A stretch of DNA of 21,763 bases from a virus, in the IMG/VR virus record IMGVR_UViG_3300017605_000360, positions 1 to 21,763 of that record; one strand, 5' to 3'. The position numbers were made by a program, and so were the translations under genes. Positions 14,052 through 21,484 of this stretch are shown here, one piece after another. The notes beneath the pieces are model-generated. The model was given only the letters and a program-made list of their open reading frames with translations, had not been told where the DNA came from and made no database searches. Within the stretch, counting starts at the first letter, position 1; each line of letters begins with the position of its first letter.

Positions 14052-14548
14052 TCGACGACCTCGTCGGGCTCGAGGACGCCCCATAGAACGCCGTTCCCCC
14101 GCTCGATGAGTTCGGTCGGGTGCCAGCCGCCGGGGACGTTGAGGACGTCGCCGTCGAGAACGCCGAGGACGACCGCTCGTTTCGCGATCGCCGTCCAGGG
14201 CTCGAGGTCGGCGTGAACGCGAGTCATCGCGGTTCCCCTGAACGGGTCGAGCGAGACGACGTCGAACCGCGCCTCGAGGTCGCGAGCCTTCCGAGCGAAA
14301 TCCCAGGCGTCGCCTACAACCCAATGCCAGTCGGGGTCGCGATAGAGGCCTCGCATTTCCTCGAGACGCTCGCCGTCGACGTCGACGAGCGTGACGAACG
14401 GGACGCCGGCGTCGGCGAAATGAACCGCGTCGTTGCGGCCGAGGAATGCCGCGGCGAACAGAACGAGCGCCGTGTCGCATCCCTCGAGGACGCTCGCCGG
14501 ATACGGTCCGGCGTCAATCGCGACGTGTTCGAGCGAGGGATAGGTCAC
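14048..14548 (-). CDS. SAM-dependent methyltransferase-like protein
   Basis: A 166-aa Rossmann-type protein. It has LVDVDGERLEEM (residues 54-65), an acidic end of strand 2 that usually binds the ribose of SAM; WVVGDAWDFA (76-85), the motif III-like adenine contact; and FDVVSLDPF (95-103), motif IV. The glycine loop of motif I is poorly conserved (residues 27-38, ALVLFAAAFLGR), so catalysis is not certain. GTG 14548 (GTGA overlap) is preferred over GTG 14557. Within the cassette it could methylate a sugar hydroxyl or a virion residue. A spermidine synthase-like or non-catalytic Rossmann protein is the alternative. Confidence 0.6.
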   Translation of the reverse strand: MTYPSLEHVAIDAGPYPASVLEGCDTALVLFAAAFLGRNDAVHFADAGVPFVTLVDVDGERLEEMRGLYRDPDWHWVVGDAWDFARKARDLEARFDVVSLDPFRGTAMTRVHADLEPWTAIAKRAVVLGVLDGDVLNVPGGWHPTELIERGNGVLWGVLEPDEVVE

Positions 14549-15198
14549 GCGAGCCACTCGACCTCGCGTCCCTCGAACCCAATCCGTTCCTTGAAATAGC
14601 GGAGGCCGTCCGTTCCGGAGTCATGACGGTTGTAAACGAGGAACCCTCCCGACTCACGCTCGACCTCGAGGACGCCGCGAGCGAGTAGATACATGACGTC
14701 ATCGCGGAGGTAGTCGCCGTGACCGAGGATTTGTGAGACGAGCGCCAGGTCGCCGGCCCGATAGATGAACGCATAGGCGACGAGGGGGACGGGTTTCTCG
14801 GCGCCGGCGAACACGCCGAACGCGTGAACGCCGTGTCGCGGACAGGGCCATTCGGGGTCGGGCTCCGGGCTCGGCCGCTCTCGATAGCCGGCCGACATAG
14901 GCCGACCCTGTCGCCGCTCGAGCGACGTGTTGATCGAATAGAGGTCGTCGACGTAGGCCTCGCGGACGAACGGCGCGAACCGATAGCCGAGACGCTCCGC
15001 TCGTCGAGCGCGACGTCGCGCCGTCCGATGAGTCTCGGCCCAGGCCTCGAGGTCGAGGCCGTCGAGGTCGAGGACGGAACAGACGTCGTATCGACCGAGG
15101 ACGAGTTGAGAGAGCAGGGGCTCAGCGAACGAGCGACAGACAGGCGAGCCCGAACACTCGAGTTCGAGCGCGATCGCGGTCCGGACCGCGGTCGTCAC
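14545..15198 (-). CDS. FemAB/GNAT-like acyltransferase
   Basis: A 217-aa protein. An Arg-rich helix (HRTARRRARRAERLGY, residues 57-72) precedes an N-terminal block with DDLYSINTSLERRQGRPMS, then a core with VAYAFIYRAGDLALVSQILG (140-159) and a C-terminal GTDGLRYFKERIGFE (195-209). The last is the conserved tail of GNAT/FemAB acyltransferases (GL..FK.R.GF). Such enzymes move acyl or aminoacyl groups from CoA or tRNA to amines, here perhaps an amino sugar. The start is GTG 15198 (GTGA overlap); the open frame extends upstream to 15561 only inside the neck gene. It is the first gene of the cassette and next to a deacetylase that could expose amines. The substrate is unknown. Confidence 0.7.
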   Translation of the reverse strand: MTTAVRTAIALELECSGSPVCRSFAEPLLSQLVLGRYDVCSVLDLDGLDLEAWAETHRTARRRARRAERLGYRFAPFVREAYVDDLYSINTSLERRQGRPMSAGYRERPSPEPDPEWPCPRHGVHAFGVFAGAEKPVPLVAYAFIYRAGDLALVSQILGHGDYLRDDVMYLLARGVLEVERESGGFLVYNRHDSGTDGLRYFKERIGFEGREVEWLA

Positions 15199-15659
15199 GA
15201 ACGCGCCGGAATGACGAGGAACGACCAAATCACTCCGAGATGAACGCCGCTCCCGTCGATCGTCGGGAACGGCCTGAACCCCGACTGACTCTCGAGGTTG
15301 AGGTCGGCCGCGAGGCCTCCGAGCGTCGGGTCGTCGTAAAGCGCCTGGACGACCGACGCGTCCGATTCGGGGTCGCACAGGTCGACGAGGATCGCTTGAT
15401 TTGCTCGAGCGTCGTTCGTCGCGACTCGAGCGCGGACGTTGATCCATTCGCCGGAGGCCGAGTCCGCGTCCGTCTCGCCGAACGCGGCCGTCTCGACGAG
15501 TTCGCGGCCGGGGTCGCCGGGATAGACGTCGATCGTCGGAGGCGACGGGTTCGCGATCCACAGGGGCTCGACCTGAATCGCGTTCAGGCTCGAGGACGCC
15601 TCGAGCGCGTCGCGGATTTGATCCGCCATAGCCGCGAGGATCGAGTTCAGCGAACTCAC
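15195..15659 (-). CDS. Neck protein, probable tail terminator
   Basis: A 154-aa protein. The N-terminus (NSILAAMADQIRDALEA) is an amphipathic helix, followed by IQVEPLWIANPSPPTIDVYP and a beta-rich region with EWINVRARVATNDARANQAI and a final strand GVIWSFLVIP. This alpha-then-beta arrangement resembles tail terminator (gpU-like) proteins that cap the tail tube and join it to the head. The start is GTG 15659 in a GTGA overlap with the adaptor gene. The downstream stop overlaps the first gene of the glycan cassette in the same way. A stopper-type neck protein is the main alternative. Confidence 0.65.
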   Translation of the reverse strand: MSSLNSILAAMADQIRDALEASSSLNAIQVEPLWIANPSPPTIDVYPGDPGRELVETAAFGETDADSASGEWINVRARVATNDARANQAILVDLCDPESDASVVQALYDDPTLGGLAADLNLESQSGFRPFPTIDGSGVHLGVIWSFLVIPARS

Positions 15660-15997
15660 GCGATCCCGAACCTATGTTTCAGGGGGTAGAGCGTGAACGC
15701 GTATTTCTCCCATGAGTTCCGAGCCAGGTGAGCCGACCCGAACTCGGAGCCGATCCCGGCGAGGCCTAGCGGAACCTCCTGCAATCCCCATAGTTCCGCG
15801 GCGCGTTGCAAACAAACCTGTTCGGCGACGGCGAGGTCGTCGTCGGCGACCGGGTCGTCGTCCTCGCGGTCGAGGTAGGCGTCAATCTCGACCGTCGCCA
15901 TTGTGAGGACGCGAGTCATCGCGGTCGTCTGTTCGGCCGTCGGGCTCCGGATTTCGAGGATTCGAGCGAGTTCAGTCTCGGAGGCGTATGTCGGCAT
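15656..15997 (-). CDS. Head-tail adaptor / connector protein
   Basis: A 113-aa mostly helical protein. The first 80 residues (ASETELARILEIRS, VLTMATVEIDAYLD, VAEQVCLQRAAELW) match the helical pattern of gp6/gp15-type head-tail connectors: short helix, long helix with a Tyr-Leu-Asp turn, then a helix with AAELW. The C-terminal part (KYAFTLYPLKHRFGIA) likely docks to portal or stopper. The start ATG 15997 has GGGAG 5 bases upstream. It lies first after the capsid gene, the usual place of the adaptor. Identity rests on pattern and position, not on a database match. Confidence 0.75.
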   Translation of the reverse strand: MPTYASETELARILEIRSPTAEQTTAMTRVLTMATVEIDAYLDREDDDPVADDDLAVAEQVCLQRAAELWGLQEVPLGLAGIGSEFGSAHLARNSWEKYAFTLYPLKHRFGIA

Positions 15998-16012
15998 CGA
16001 GGCTCCCGTTCG

Positions 16013-16098
16013 TCAGGGGGAGGGACGGGGACCCGGTTGTCGCGGGTCCCCGTCCCCGGGGGAGGGGGAGACGGATGAGCGCCTCCGACACCCCCTGA
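16013..16098 (-). repeat. Outer 8-bp inverted repeat enclosing the capsid hairpin
   Basis: TCAGGGGG on the plus strand at 16013-16020 is the exact reverse complement of CCCCCTGA at 16091-16098. One arm begins right after the capsid stop codon; the other ends about 15 bases before the next start. The RNA could close into a long stem with the 14-bp hairpin inside. A C-rich run between them offers AGGGGG a competing partner. The whole 101-nt gap between genes is filled by this structure plus the ribosome binding site GGGAG of the next gene. Confidence 0.6.
16022..16056 (-). terminator. Strong hairpin after the capsid gene
   Basis: A perfect 14-bp stem (16022-16035 with 16043-16056) around a 7-nt loop, extremely GC-rich, about 40 bases after the capsid stop codon. 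No U-tract follows on the minus strand (the next bases are TCCCCCTGAC), so it would be an intrinsic terminator of the tract-less kind proposed for high-GC bacteria, or an attenuator or RNA-stabilising hairpin that keeps capsid mRNA more abundant than neck and tail mRNA. It is nested in a perfect 8-bp inverted repeat, annotated separately. Confidence 0.7.
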
Positions 16099-17364
16099 TT
16101 ATGACGCGGTCGTGAGCAGCGCGAACGCCTCGTCCTCCGCGACGACGGCCTCGAACGCTCCGATGATCCCGACCTCGACTCCGCCGATCGCCGGCTCGAC
16201 GACCCGGAGTTCGACGGGAGCGCCGGGAGTCTCGGCGACGATGAGTTTGTCGCGGACGCCGACCGCCATGACGCCGGAGTCGAGCCCCCGGGAAATGACG
16301 ACCGAGAGGCCGGCGATGTTCCCCGACCCGTCGACGAACGAGAGGGAACCGTTCGCGAACACGGCCGGCGTTGCCGACGTGAGTCCGAGAAGGTAGGCCG
16401 CTCGATCCGGCGACAGGTAGAGCGTGTTCGCCATTTCGCCGGAGTTCCCGTAAACCTCGTTCAGTCCAGCGGCGACCGCCGTCATGAACGTCGCGAAATC
16501 CGGAGTCCCGGCGAGCGGGGAACCGATGATGTTGAGGAACGCGGCCGACTGTAGAACCTCGCCGGCGTCCTGTTCCGTCTTGAGCGCGTAGTCCGCCGCG
16601 GCGAGCGCGAACCACAGGTCGAGCGCGTTCGGCGTCGACCAATTGATCGCCTGCCAGGACAGGTCGCCTCCGCCGAGATACGTCGACGCGGTCGCATTCT
16701 CCATCGCGACCGTCATTTTCTGATTCCCGGCCTCCGTTTTCTGAGTCCCCTGAACCGCGACCACCGGCCGTTGCGTGATCTTCGGGAACGAGAGCGTCCC
16801 TCGGTTGAGGTCGACGTGAAACCCGGACGCGACGAGCGGCCGGCTCGCGTCGATGACCTGGAAAATCTGAGCGATGTGCTGTTCGGGGATGAGCCCGGGG
16901 ACGTCGGCCGTGAGCGTGTTCGCCGGCGTCCGCTTTGCGACCGCGAGCCTCTCGGCCGCTCGCGAGGAAACCTCGGAGCCGCCGGCGAGGGTCGCGATTT
17001 TCGAGCAAACCTCGGACGGCCGCGAGAGAATGTAGTCCCTCGCGTACTGAGCGAACGTCCGATACGCGACGTCTCCGTCGGCCGTGTCGATGAGTTCGCC
17101 GTCCTGAGCGGCCATGACGCGACGGACGCGAGTCGCCTCGGCGACGGAACGCCGAGTGTTCTCGACGACCTCGGCGAGTTCGCCGATTTCCGTGTCGAGC
17201 GACGTCATCCGAGTCCGGTAGCCGTTGATCTGTTCCGACTGAGACTCCGTCAGAACCTTCGCGTCGGATGACTCGACCGACGCGAGCAGGTCGTCGTGCA
17301 ACTTCGTGGTCGCGGCGCGTTCGTCAACCAGCCGAGCGAGCCGGACCTCCTGAACCGAATTCAT
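16099..17364 (-). CDS. Major capsid protein (HK97 fold)
   Basis: A 421-aa capsid subunit. Residues 1 to about 85 are charged and helical (LVDERAATTKLHDDLLASVE, then LDTEIGELAEVVENTRRSV), the internal scaffold/delta domain normally removed by the prohead protease. From about residue 95 on it follows the HK97 fold, with LTADVPGLIPEQHIAQIFQVI, the TLSFPKI strand and a C-terminal region giving ELRVVEPAIGGVEVGIIGAF. The start ATG 17364 has an excellent GGAGG 6 bases upstream, the strongest Shine-Dalgarno I saw in the structural block and fitting for the most abundant protein. The stop TAA at 16099-16101 is followed by a strong hairpin. The exact cleavage site cannot be read from sequence. Confidence 0.95.
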   Translation of the reverse strand: MNSVQEVRLARLVDERAATTKLHDDLLASVESSDAKVLTESQSEQINGYRTRMTSLDTEIGELAEVVENTRRSVAEATRVRRVMAAQDGELIDTADGDVAYRTFAQYARDYILSRPSEVCSKIATLAGGSEVSSRAAERLAVAKRTPANTLTADVPGLIPEQHIAQIFQVIDASRPLVASGFHVDLNRGTLSFPKITQRPVVAVQGTQKTEAGNQKMTVAMENATASTYLGGGDLSWQAINWSTPNALDLWFALAAADYALKTEQDAGEVLQSAAFLNIIGSPLAGTPDFATFMTAVAAGLNEVYGNSGEMANTLYLSPDRAAYLLGLTSATPAVFANGSLSFVDGSGNIAGLSVVISRGLDSGVMAVGVRDKLIVAETPGAPVELRVVEPAIGGVEVGIIGAFEAVVAEDEAFALLTTAS

Positions 17365-18103
17365 TTCGGACCTCCGTTTCGACAGTAACGTCGGAGCCGT
17401 CCGGAGGGGTCGCGTCGGAGGGGTCGCCGGCCGGCGAGGGGTCCGTTTGCGAGGGGTCCGCTAGGCGATCGGGAATGGTAATCCCTAGAGCGGCGATTCT
17501 CAAGGCGAGTTCGGGGTCGAACGGGATCGGGAGGAATTCCTCGTCGAGAACGACCTCCGGAACCGCGGCCGTCCGGACGCCCAGGACGACGGCGCCGGAG
17601 TAGGCCGGCTCGCGACATAGCGCGACCTTGACGAGTTTCGCTTTCATGCGACGAACGACGCCGTCGCGACCGCGGATCGAGCGGAGGAATCGACACTCGA
17701 CGGAGGCTCCGCCGAGAACTCCCTCGCGGACGAGCGCGAGCGCCGTCTCGCCTCCCGGCGTCTCGAGCATCCGGAACGCTCCGTGTAGGCCGTCAGGCCG
17801 ATCCTCGATCGACACGCCTCGGCCGACGACGTCGTCGATCCGATCGCCGTGTTCGAAATCGAGAAGGACGCGGTTCGGCGCGTTGAGGACGTGGTCGAAC
17901 ACGCCGGCGACGAATTCCTCCGTGTAGCGGACGCCTCGAGGAACGCCTCCGAGCCCGTCGTCCGACTCGACGCGTTCGCCGTAGGGGACTATCCGCATAT
18001 CGACCGTCCGGCCGTCGCCGGCCTCGAGGGTCGCCGAGTATTTCCGGACGGCGACGAGGTCGACCGGGACCTCGAGCGCCTCCGTCGTTTCCACAATGGT
18101 CAT
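17324..18103 (-). CDS. Prohead protease (HK97 family)
   Basis: A 259-aa maturation protease that trims the capsid precursor inside the prohead. The conserved core holds LLDFEHGD with probable catalytic His85 and GGASVECRF with probable nucleophile Ser134, matching the His/Ser positions of the HK97 protease family (peptidase U35/S78). The start is ATG 18103 in an ATGA overlap with the portal stop; an upstream in-frame extension to 18241 is inside portal and is not credible. The last about 60 residues are Asp/Pro/Ser/Gly-rich. The 3' end overlaps the capsid gene by 41 bases. A protease plus a long N-terminal helical region on the capsid protein implies a cleaved delta domain. Confidence 0.93.
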   Translation of the reverse strand: MTIVETTEALEVPVDLVAVRKYSATLEAGDGRTVDMRIVPYGERVESDDGLGGVPRGVRYTEEFVAGVFDHVLNAPNRVLLDFEHGDRIDDVVGRGVSIEDRPDGLHGAFRMLETPGGETALALVREGVLGGASVECRFLRSIRGRDGVVRRMKAKLVKVALCREPAYSGAVVLGVRTAAVPEVVLDEEFLPIPFDPELALRIAALGITIPDRLADPSQTDPSPAGDPSDATPPDGSDVTVETEVRNEFGSGGPARSAG

Positions 18104-19266
18104 CCGGAACCTCCGATCGCCGTGACAGTAGCCGGCGCCTGAGCCGGCGACGCCTGAGACACGTTTGAGAGTTGAGGATCGTTGACGTCCGAGTCCGACG
18201 TCAGGGGGAGGATCGTGTCCTCCGCCTCGAAATTGACCCATTGACCTCGAGGGAGCGCCTGAGCCGACAACGCGTCCGCGATCCGCTTAGCGGTCGGCCG
18301 CAACTCGAACCGCCACCATTGCTCGCCGAGTAGCGCCGGGTTTTGATAGTTGAGCCCCCCGGTCATCGGAATGTTGAGCAGGATCGCCGGGACGCCGAAC
18401 GCCGAGGCGATGACGCGAGCGTTGAATTCCTGAGTCTCGAGTAGCGCGAGGTCGCTCGGATTGAGCGACAACTCGGTCGGGTCGATTTCCGGGGGAACGA
18501 CGGGAGGGAGTCCCCCGCGGACGGCCGTCCGCTCGGCCCATTGCGACTGAATCTTGAGCGCCTGTTCCTCTTTGAGCCCCTTCGTGTCCTTGAGGTAGAA
18601 CGCCGGCATCCCTCCGGCCGAGACGCTCAACGACTGAGACGCCGCGGCGAGCGCCGCGTTCGCCTGTTGACCGTAGGCTCGGAGCGCCGAGGTTCCATGA
18701 ACGGCCGAGGACGGGTTCCGGTCAATTTGAATGATCCGGTCGGGGTCGAGCGGAGTGTCGCCGAACCGATACGTCCGAGCGCCTCCCGATTCCTCGATCG
18801 TGAGTTTCGACGAGTCGAGGACGGTCCAGAATTGAGGGAACCCGGAGGCGTAGAACGCGGTCGTATACAGACACGCGAACCCCCATCCGTAGATTTGACG
18901 GACGATCGCGAACACGGCGTCCGATACGCCGTTCGGATACCAATTCGGATCGGGGTTCGCGACCCATGCCGGCGGACGAGTGTCGCGGATCGCTCCGGCG
19001 TCATCGAGCGGCGAGCCCGGATTGAACGTCAGGGGCATCGACGCGATTTGCTGAGCGTTGAGTTGAATACAACGGTTCGCGACCCAAACACGCTCGGCGA
19101 GCGACGGCGTCCCGTAGGCCGGCGTCCCGAACGTCTCCGTCCAGAACGACGAAATCGGACCGAGGGGATTGAACAGGGAGACGGCCGTCCCCTCGAGGGG
19201 CTCGACGGCCTCGCGACGAGCGACGTCTCGGCTCGGCCCGAACACGAACTCGCGGAGTCCGATCAT
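18100..19266 (-). CDS. Portal protein (HK97 family)
   Basis: A 388-aa portal, the dodecameric ring at the capsid vertex through which DNA enters and leaves. Family features include an N-terminal segment with SLAERVWVANRCIQLNAQQI, a central beta region (YRFGDTPLDPDRIIQID), and the stem/crown segment with FNARVIASAFGVPAILLNI followed by LLGEQWWRFELRPTAKRI, the classic portal signature. The reading frame stays open to 19320, but the ATG at 19266 makes an ATGA overlap with the terL stop and is the better start. The stop again overlaps the protease start by ATGA. The Ala/Pro/Ser-rich C-terminus is typically disordered. It sits in the canonical terL-portal-protease-capsid order. Confidence 0.95.
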   Translation of the reverse strand: MIGLREFVFGPSRDVARREAVEPLEGTAVSLFNPLGPISSFWTETFGTPAYGTPSLAERVWVANRCIQLNAQQIASMPLTFNPGSPLDDAGAIRDTRPPAWVANPDPNWYPNGVSDAVFAIVRQIYGWGFACLYTTAFYASGFPQFWTVLDSSKLTIEESGGARTYRFGDTPLDPDRIIQIDRNPSSAVHGTSALRAYGQQANAALAAASQSLSVSAGGMPAFYLKDTKGLKEEQALKIQSQWAERTAVRGGLPPVVPPEIDPTELSLNPSDLALLETQEFNARVIASAFGVPAILLNIPMTGGLNYQNPALLGEQWWRFELRPTAKRIADALSAQALPRGQWVNFEAEDTILPLTSDSDVNDPQLSNVSQASPAQAPATVTAIGGSG

Positions 19267-20789
19267 AGAATGTTGACCTCCCGTCCGCCGCTCGCGAGGT
19301 CGAGTTCGAGCGCGGACCACAACGCGAACGAACTCGCGACGAGCGGCGATATATCGACCGCGGAGTTTCGCCTCGAGAACGCCCAGGCGTCACCGAGCGG
19401 CCTCGGTTTCGCTCCCTTGATCGCGAGCGTGAGTTCGTCCTGACCTAAATGTCGGATCGTCCCGTCGGCGACGGCGTCGACGAGCCGGCCGGTCGCCTGA
19501 GCGTGTTCGCCTGAGTCGAGACGCCTGACCTCGATTCCAAGGTCGGAAATAGCGTTCGCGATCGACACGGCCGGACCGTAGCCGTCACAGACGAACTCCG
19601 CGACCTCATGACGCGAGGCGAGTTGCTCGAGGCGCCTCGGAACCCAGGACGTCCCCTCTCGCGAGTCGATGAGTTCGACGAGGTAGTCGGCCTCATCGGA
19701 GACGCCGACGGCCGCGATCGACGAGCGCCTCGACGGGGACACGTCGAACGAGAGAACGATCGGGTCGCTCATGGTCGCGTCGCCGTCCTCGAGGTCGAGC
19801 CATTCCTCGAGCCCGATCAGCGTCGAGCCCGATCCCTCCGTGTCCGGATACGCGCCGACGCCGAGTAGCTCGACGGCGAACGTCCGGCGTTCCATCGACC
19901 GGAGTTCGCGTTCCATATGGTCGGGCTCGATGAGTTGACCGAGGCCGGGGTTCGCGATCCCCCATAGCCGGCGATCGCTCGCCATAGCGTCAGTCACGTC
20001 GAGGGGATGATCGGCGTCGACCGACCATTCGAGGTAGCAGAGCGACGGGTCGTCGCCGGCGAGCCCCCGGTTCCGAATTCGCGTGAATACGACCCCGTGT
20101 TCGTGAACCATTTCGTCGACCGCGGAGCCGGCGTAGATGAGTTGCGGTCCGTGAGGCGCCTTCGCTCGAGTCTGAGCGCGGAGAATCGGCATCATGGCGC
20201 CGTGAGCGGCCTCGGTTATGACCATCGCCTCGTCTAGTACGACGAGCCCTGCCGAAAACCCTCGCGTCCCCGATCGCGTCCGAGTGTAGAACCGGAGCGA
20301 GCGGCCGTCCTTGAGGTAAATCCCTTCCTGTCCGTGAGAGTGCTTGATCGTCGCGACCTGTTCGTATAGCTCCGGCGCGTTCCGGATGAGTCCCTCGAGG
20401 CGTTGCATATGCAACTCGGACGTCTTGAATTCGTGAGCGGTGTGAATCGACAGACGCGTTCCCAACTCGAACAAGTGACATAGCTCGAGCGCCTCGAGAA
20501 TCGCCCCCTTCCCGTTCTGCCGCGCCATGTTGAGGGCTCCCTCGAAATGAACCCATAGGTCGTTGTTGTCGACCGCCATGAGGTCGCGGAGCGCCGCTCG
20601 TTGATAGTCGAACAACTCGAGGCCGGCGCGTTTCGCGAGCCTCGAGGCCTGCGTTCCGTATGTCCGACGGTACGCTCGAGCCGATCGGATTCGCGGAGGT
20701 CGCTTGACCTTCCGCGAGGCGATCCGCTCCGGCGCCTCATGCGTCTCGGCCGAGCGACGACCTCGAGGCGCCTTGACGACCTTCGTCAT
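19263..20789 (-). CDS. terL: Terminase large subunit (ATPase and nuclease)
   Basis: A 508-aa packaging motor protein. The ATPase domain has a deviant Walker A ARQNGKG (residues 89-95, K94) and Walker B LVVLDEA (182-188, D186/E187). The RNase H-like nuclease domain has LSFDVS (D349), VCDGYG (D402) and a later acidic position near D479 (AVDIS). The protein docks on the portal, hydrolyses ATP to pump DNA into the prohead and cuts the concatemer. The start is ATG 20789 in an ATGA overlap with the preceding gene, and the stop overlaps the portal gene in the same way. The first 40 residues are basic. Length is normal for an actinophage TerL. A small terminase is not found next to it. Confidence 0.95.
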   Translation of the reverse strand: MTKVVKAPRGRRSAETHEAPERIASRKVKRPPRIRSARAYRRTYGTQASRLAKRAGLELFDYQRAALRDLMAVDNNDLWVHFEGALNMARQNGKGAILEALELCHLFELGTRLSIHTAHEFKTSELHMQRLEGLIRNAPELYEQVATIKHSHGQEGIYLKDGRSLRFYTRTRSGTRGFSAGLVVLDEAMVITEAAHGAMMPILRAQTRAKAPHGPQLIYAGSAVDEMVHEHGVVFTRIRNRGLAGDDPSLCYLEWSVDADHPLDVTDAMASDRRLWGIANPGLGQLIEPDHMERELRSMERRTFAVELLGVGAYPDTEGSGSTLIGLEEWLDLEDGDATMSDPIVLSFDVSPSRRSSIAAVGVSDEADYLVELIDSREGTSWVPRRLEQLASRHEVAEFVCDGYGPAVSIANAISDLGIEVRRLDSGEHAQATGRLVDAVADGTIRHLGQDELTLAIKGAKPRPLGDAWAFSRRNSAVDISPLVASSFALWSALELDLASGGREVNIL

Positions 20790-21481
20790 CGACCGCGACT
20801 CGACGAGAACGAGCCGGCTCGGAACCGTCGGAATTGACGCTCGCGAGCAGACTCGGTCGTCCAGACGCCGAACGGGAAACCGTCGTCCTCAGGGTCGGGC
20901 TCCGGATCGGGAGGGTACGGATAGACGCCGGCGCCGAAATCGGCGAACGTCGGAATGACCGTCGCGCCGGCCGCGATCGGCCACGCTCCGACGATCGGGT
21001 CGTCATCCGTCGCGGCGAGTAGTTGCTCCCATTCGCCGTCGAGCGGTTTTCGCCACCCCTCGAGGTCGGCGCCGACGACGCGGATTTTGAGCCGGTCGCC
21101 TGTCGCCCATGAGAACGTGTTGAAAACGTAGGGGAGCGATCCGACCGAGCCTCCGTTGACGAGTTTCGAGAGTGAGAGGTCGGATTCCCCGGACGAGTAA
21201 CGCTGAGCGCCGAGGTAGTAGCCGGAGATTGTCTCCGGGTCCCATCGGCCGTACAGGAACGCGGCGAACCCCTCATCGGGAGCAGGGAGTTCGAGCGTCG
21301 CGTGAATCTCAACGTCCTCGAACTCGTCCTCCCAAACCTGACCGCGGAACCCTCCGGCCGAACCAGCGGCGCCGGCGTTGCGCGAGAGTCGACCTCCGCC
21401 GGGAACGACCGGCCGTCCCCACGGAGGCTCGAGCGGAGTGAGCGGGTCCCCCTCGAACGTGTCGAGGATCGTCTCAGGCAT
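20786..21481 (-). CDS. Concanavalin A/LamG-like virion protein upstream of terL
   Basis: A 231-aa protein that opens with ILDTFEGD and then runs as a beta-rich sandwich-type sequence (FEDVEIHATLELP, GFAAFLYGRWD, ISGYYLGAQRY, GDRLKIRVVG). This pattern is typical of concanavalin-like lectin/glucanase folds in phage tail proteins. A similar LIDDFNR opening begins the second half of the tail protein at 4023-5489. The C-terminus (after about residue 188) is a Pro/Asp linker and a basic tail. The start ATG 21481 has GGGAG 9 bases upstream, and the stop overlaps terL by ATGA. A carbohydrate-binding, virion-surface role is inferred. Its place between HNH and terminase is unusual for a tail-type protein. 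Confidence 0.6.
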   Translation of the reverse strand: MPETILDTFEGDPLTPLEPPWGRPVVPGGGRLSRNAGAAGSAGGFRGQVWEDEFEDVEIHATLELPAPDEGFAAFLYGRWDPETISGYYLGAQRYSSGESDLSLSKLVNGGSVGSLPYVFNTFSWATGDRLKIRVVGADLEGWRKPLDGEWEQLLAATDDDPIVGAWPIAAGATVIPTFADFGAGVYPYPPDPEPDPEDDGFPFGVWTTESARERQFRRFRAGSFSSSRGR

Positions 21482-21484
21482 TCG

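Noticed and set aside
13476-14480. Long version of the GT-A-like gene starting at 14480
   Set aside because: The first 143 residues are Arg-rich shadow of the methyltransferase gene; GTG 14051 makes the GTGA overlap used by its neighbours.
16013-16098. Inverted repeat considered as an insertion sequence end or att site
   Set aside because: No transposase or integrase nearby and no target duplication; position after the capsid stop fits an RNA structure better.
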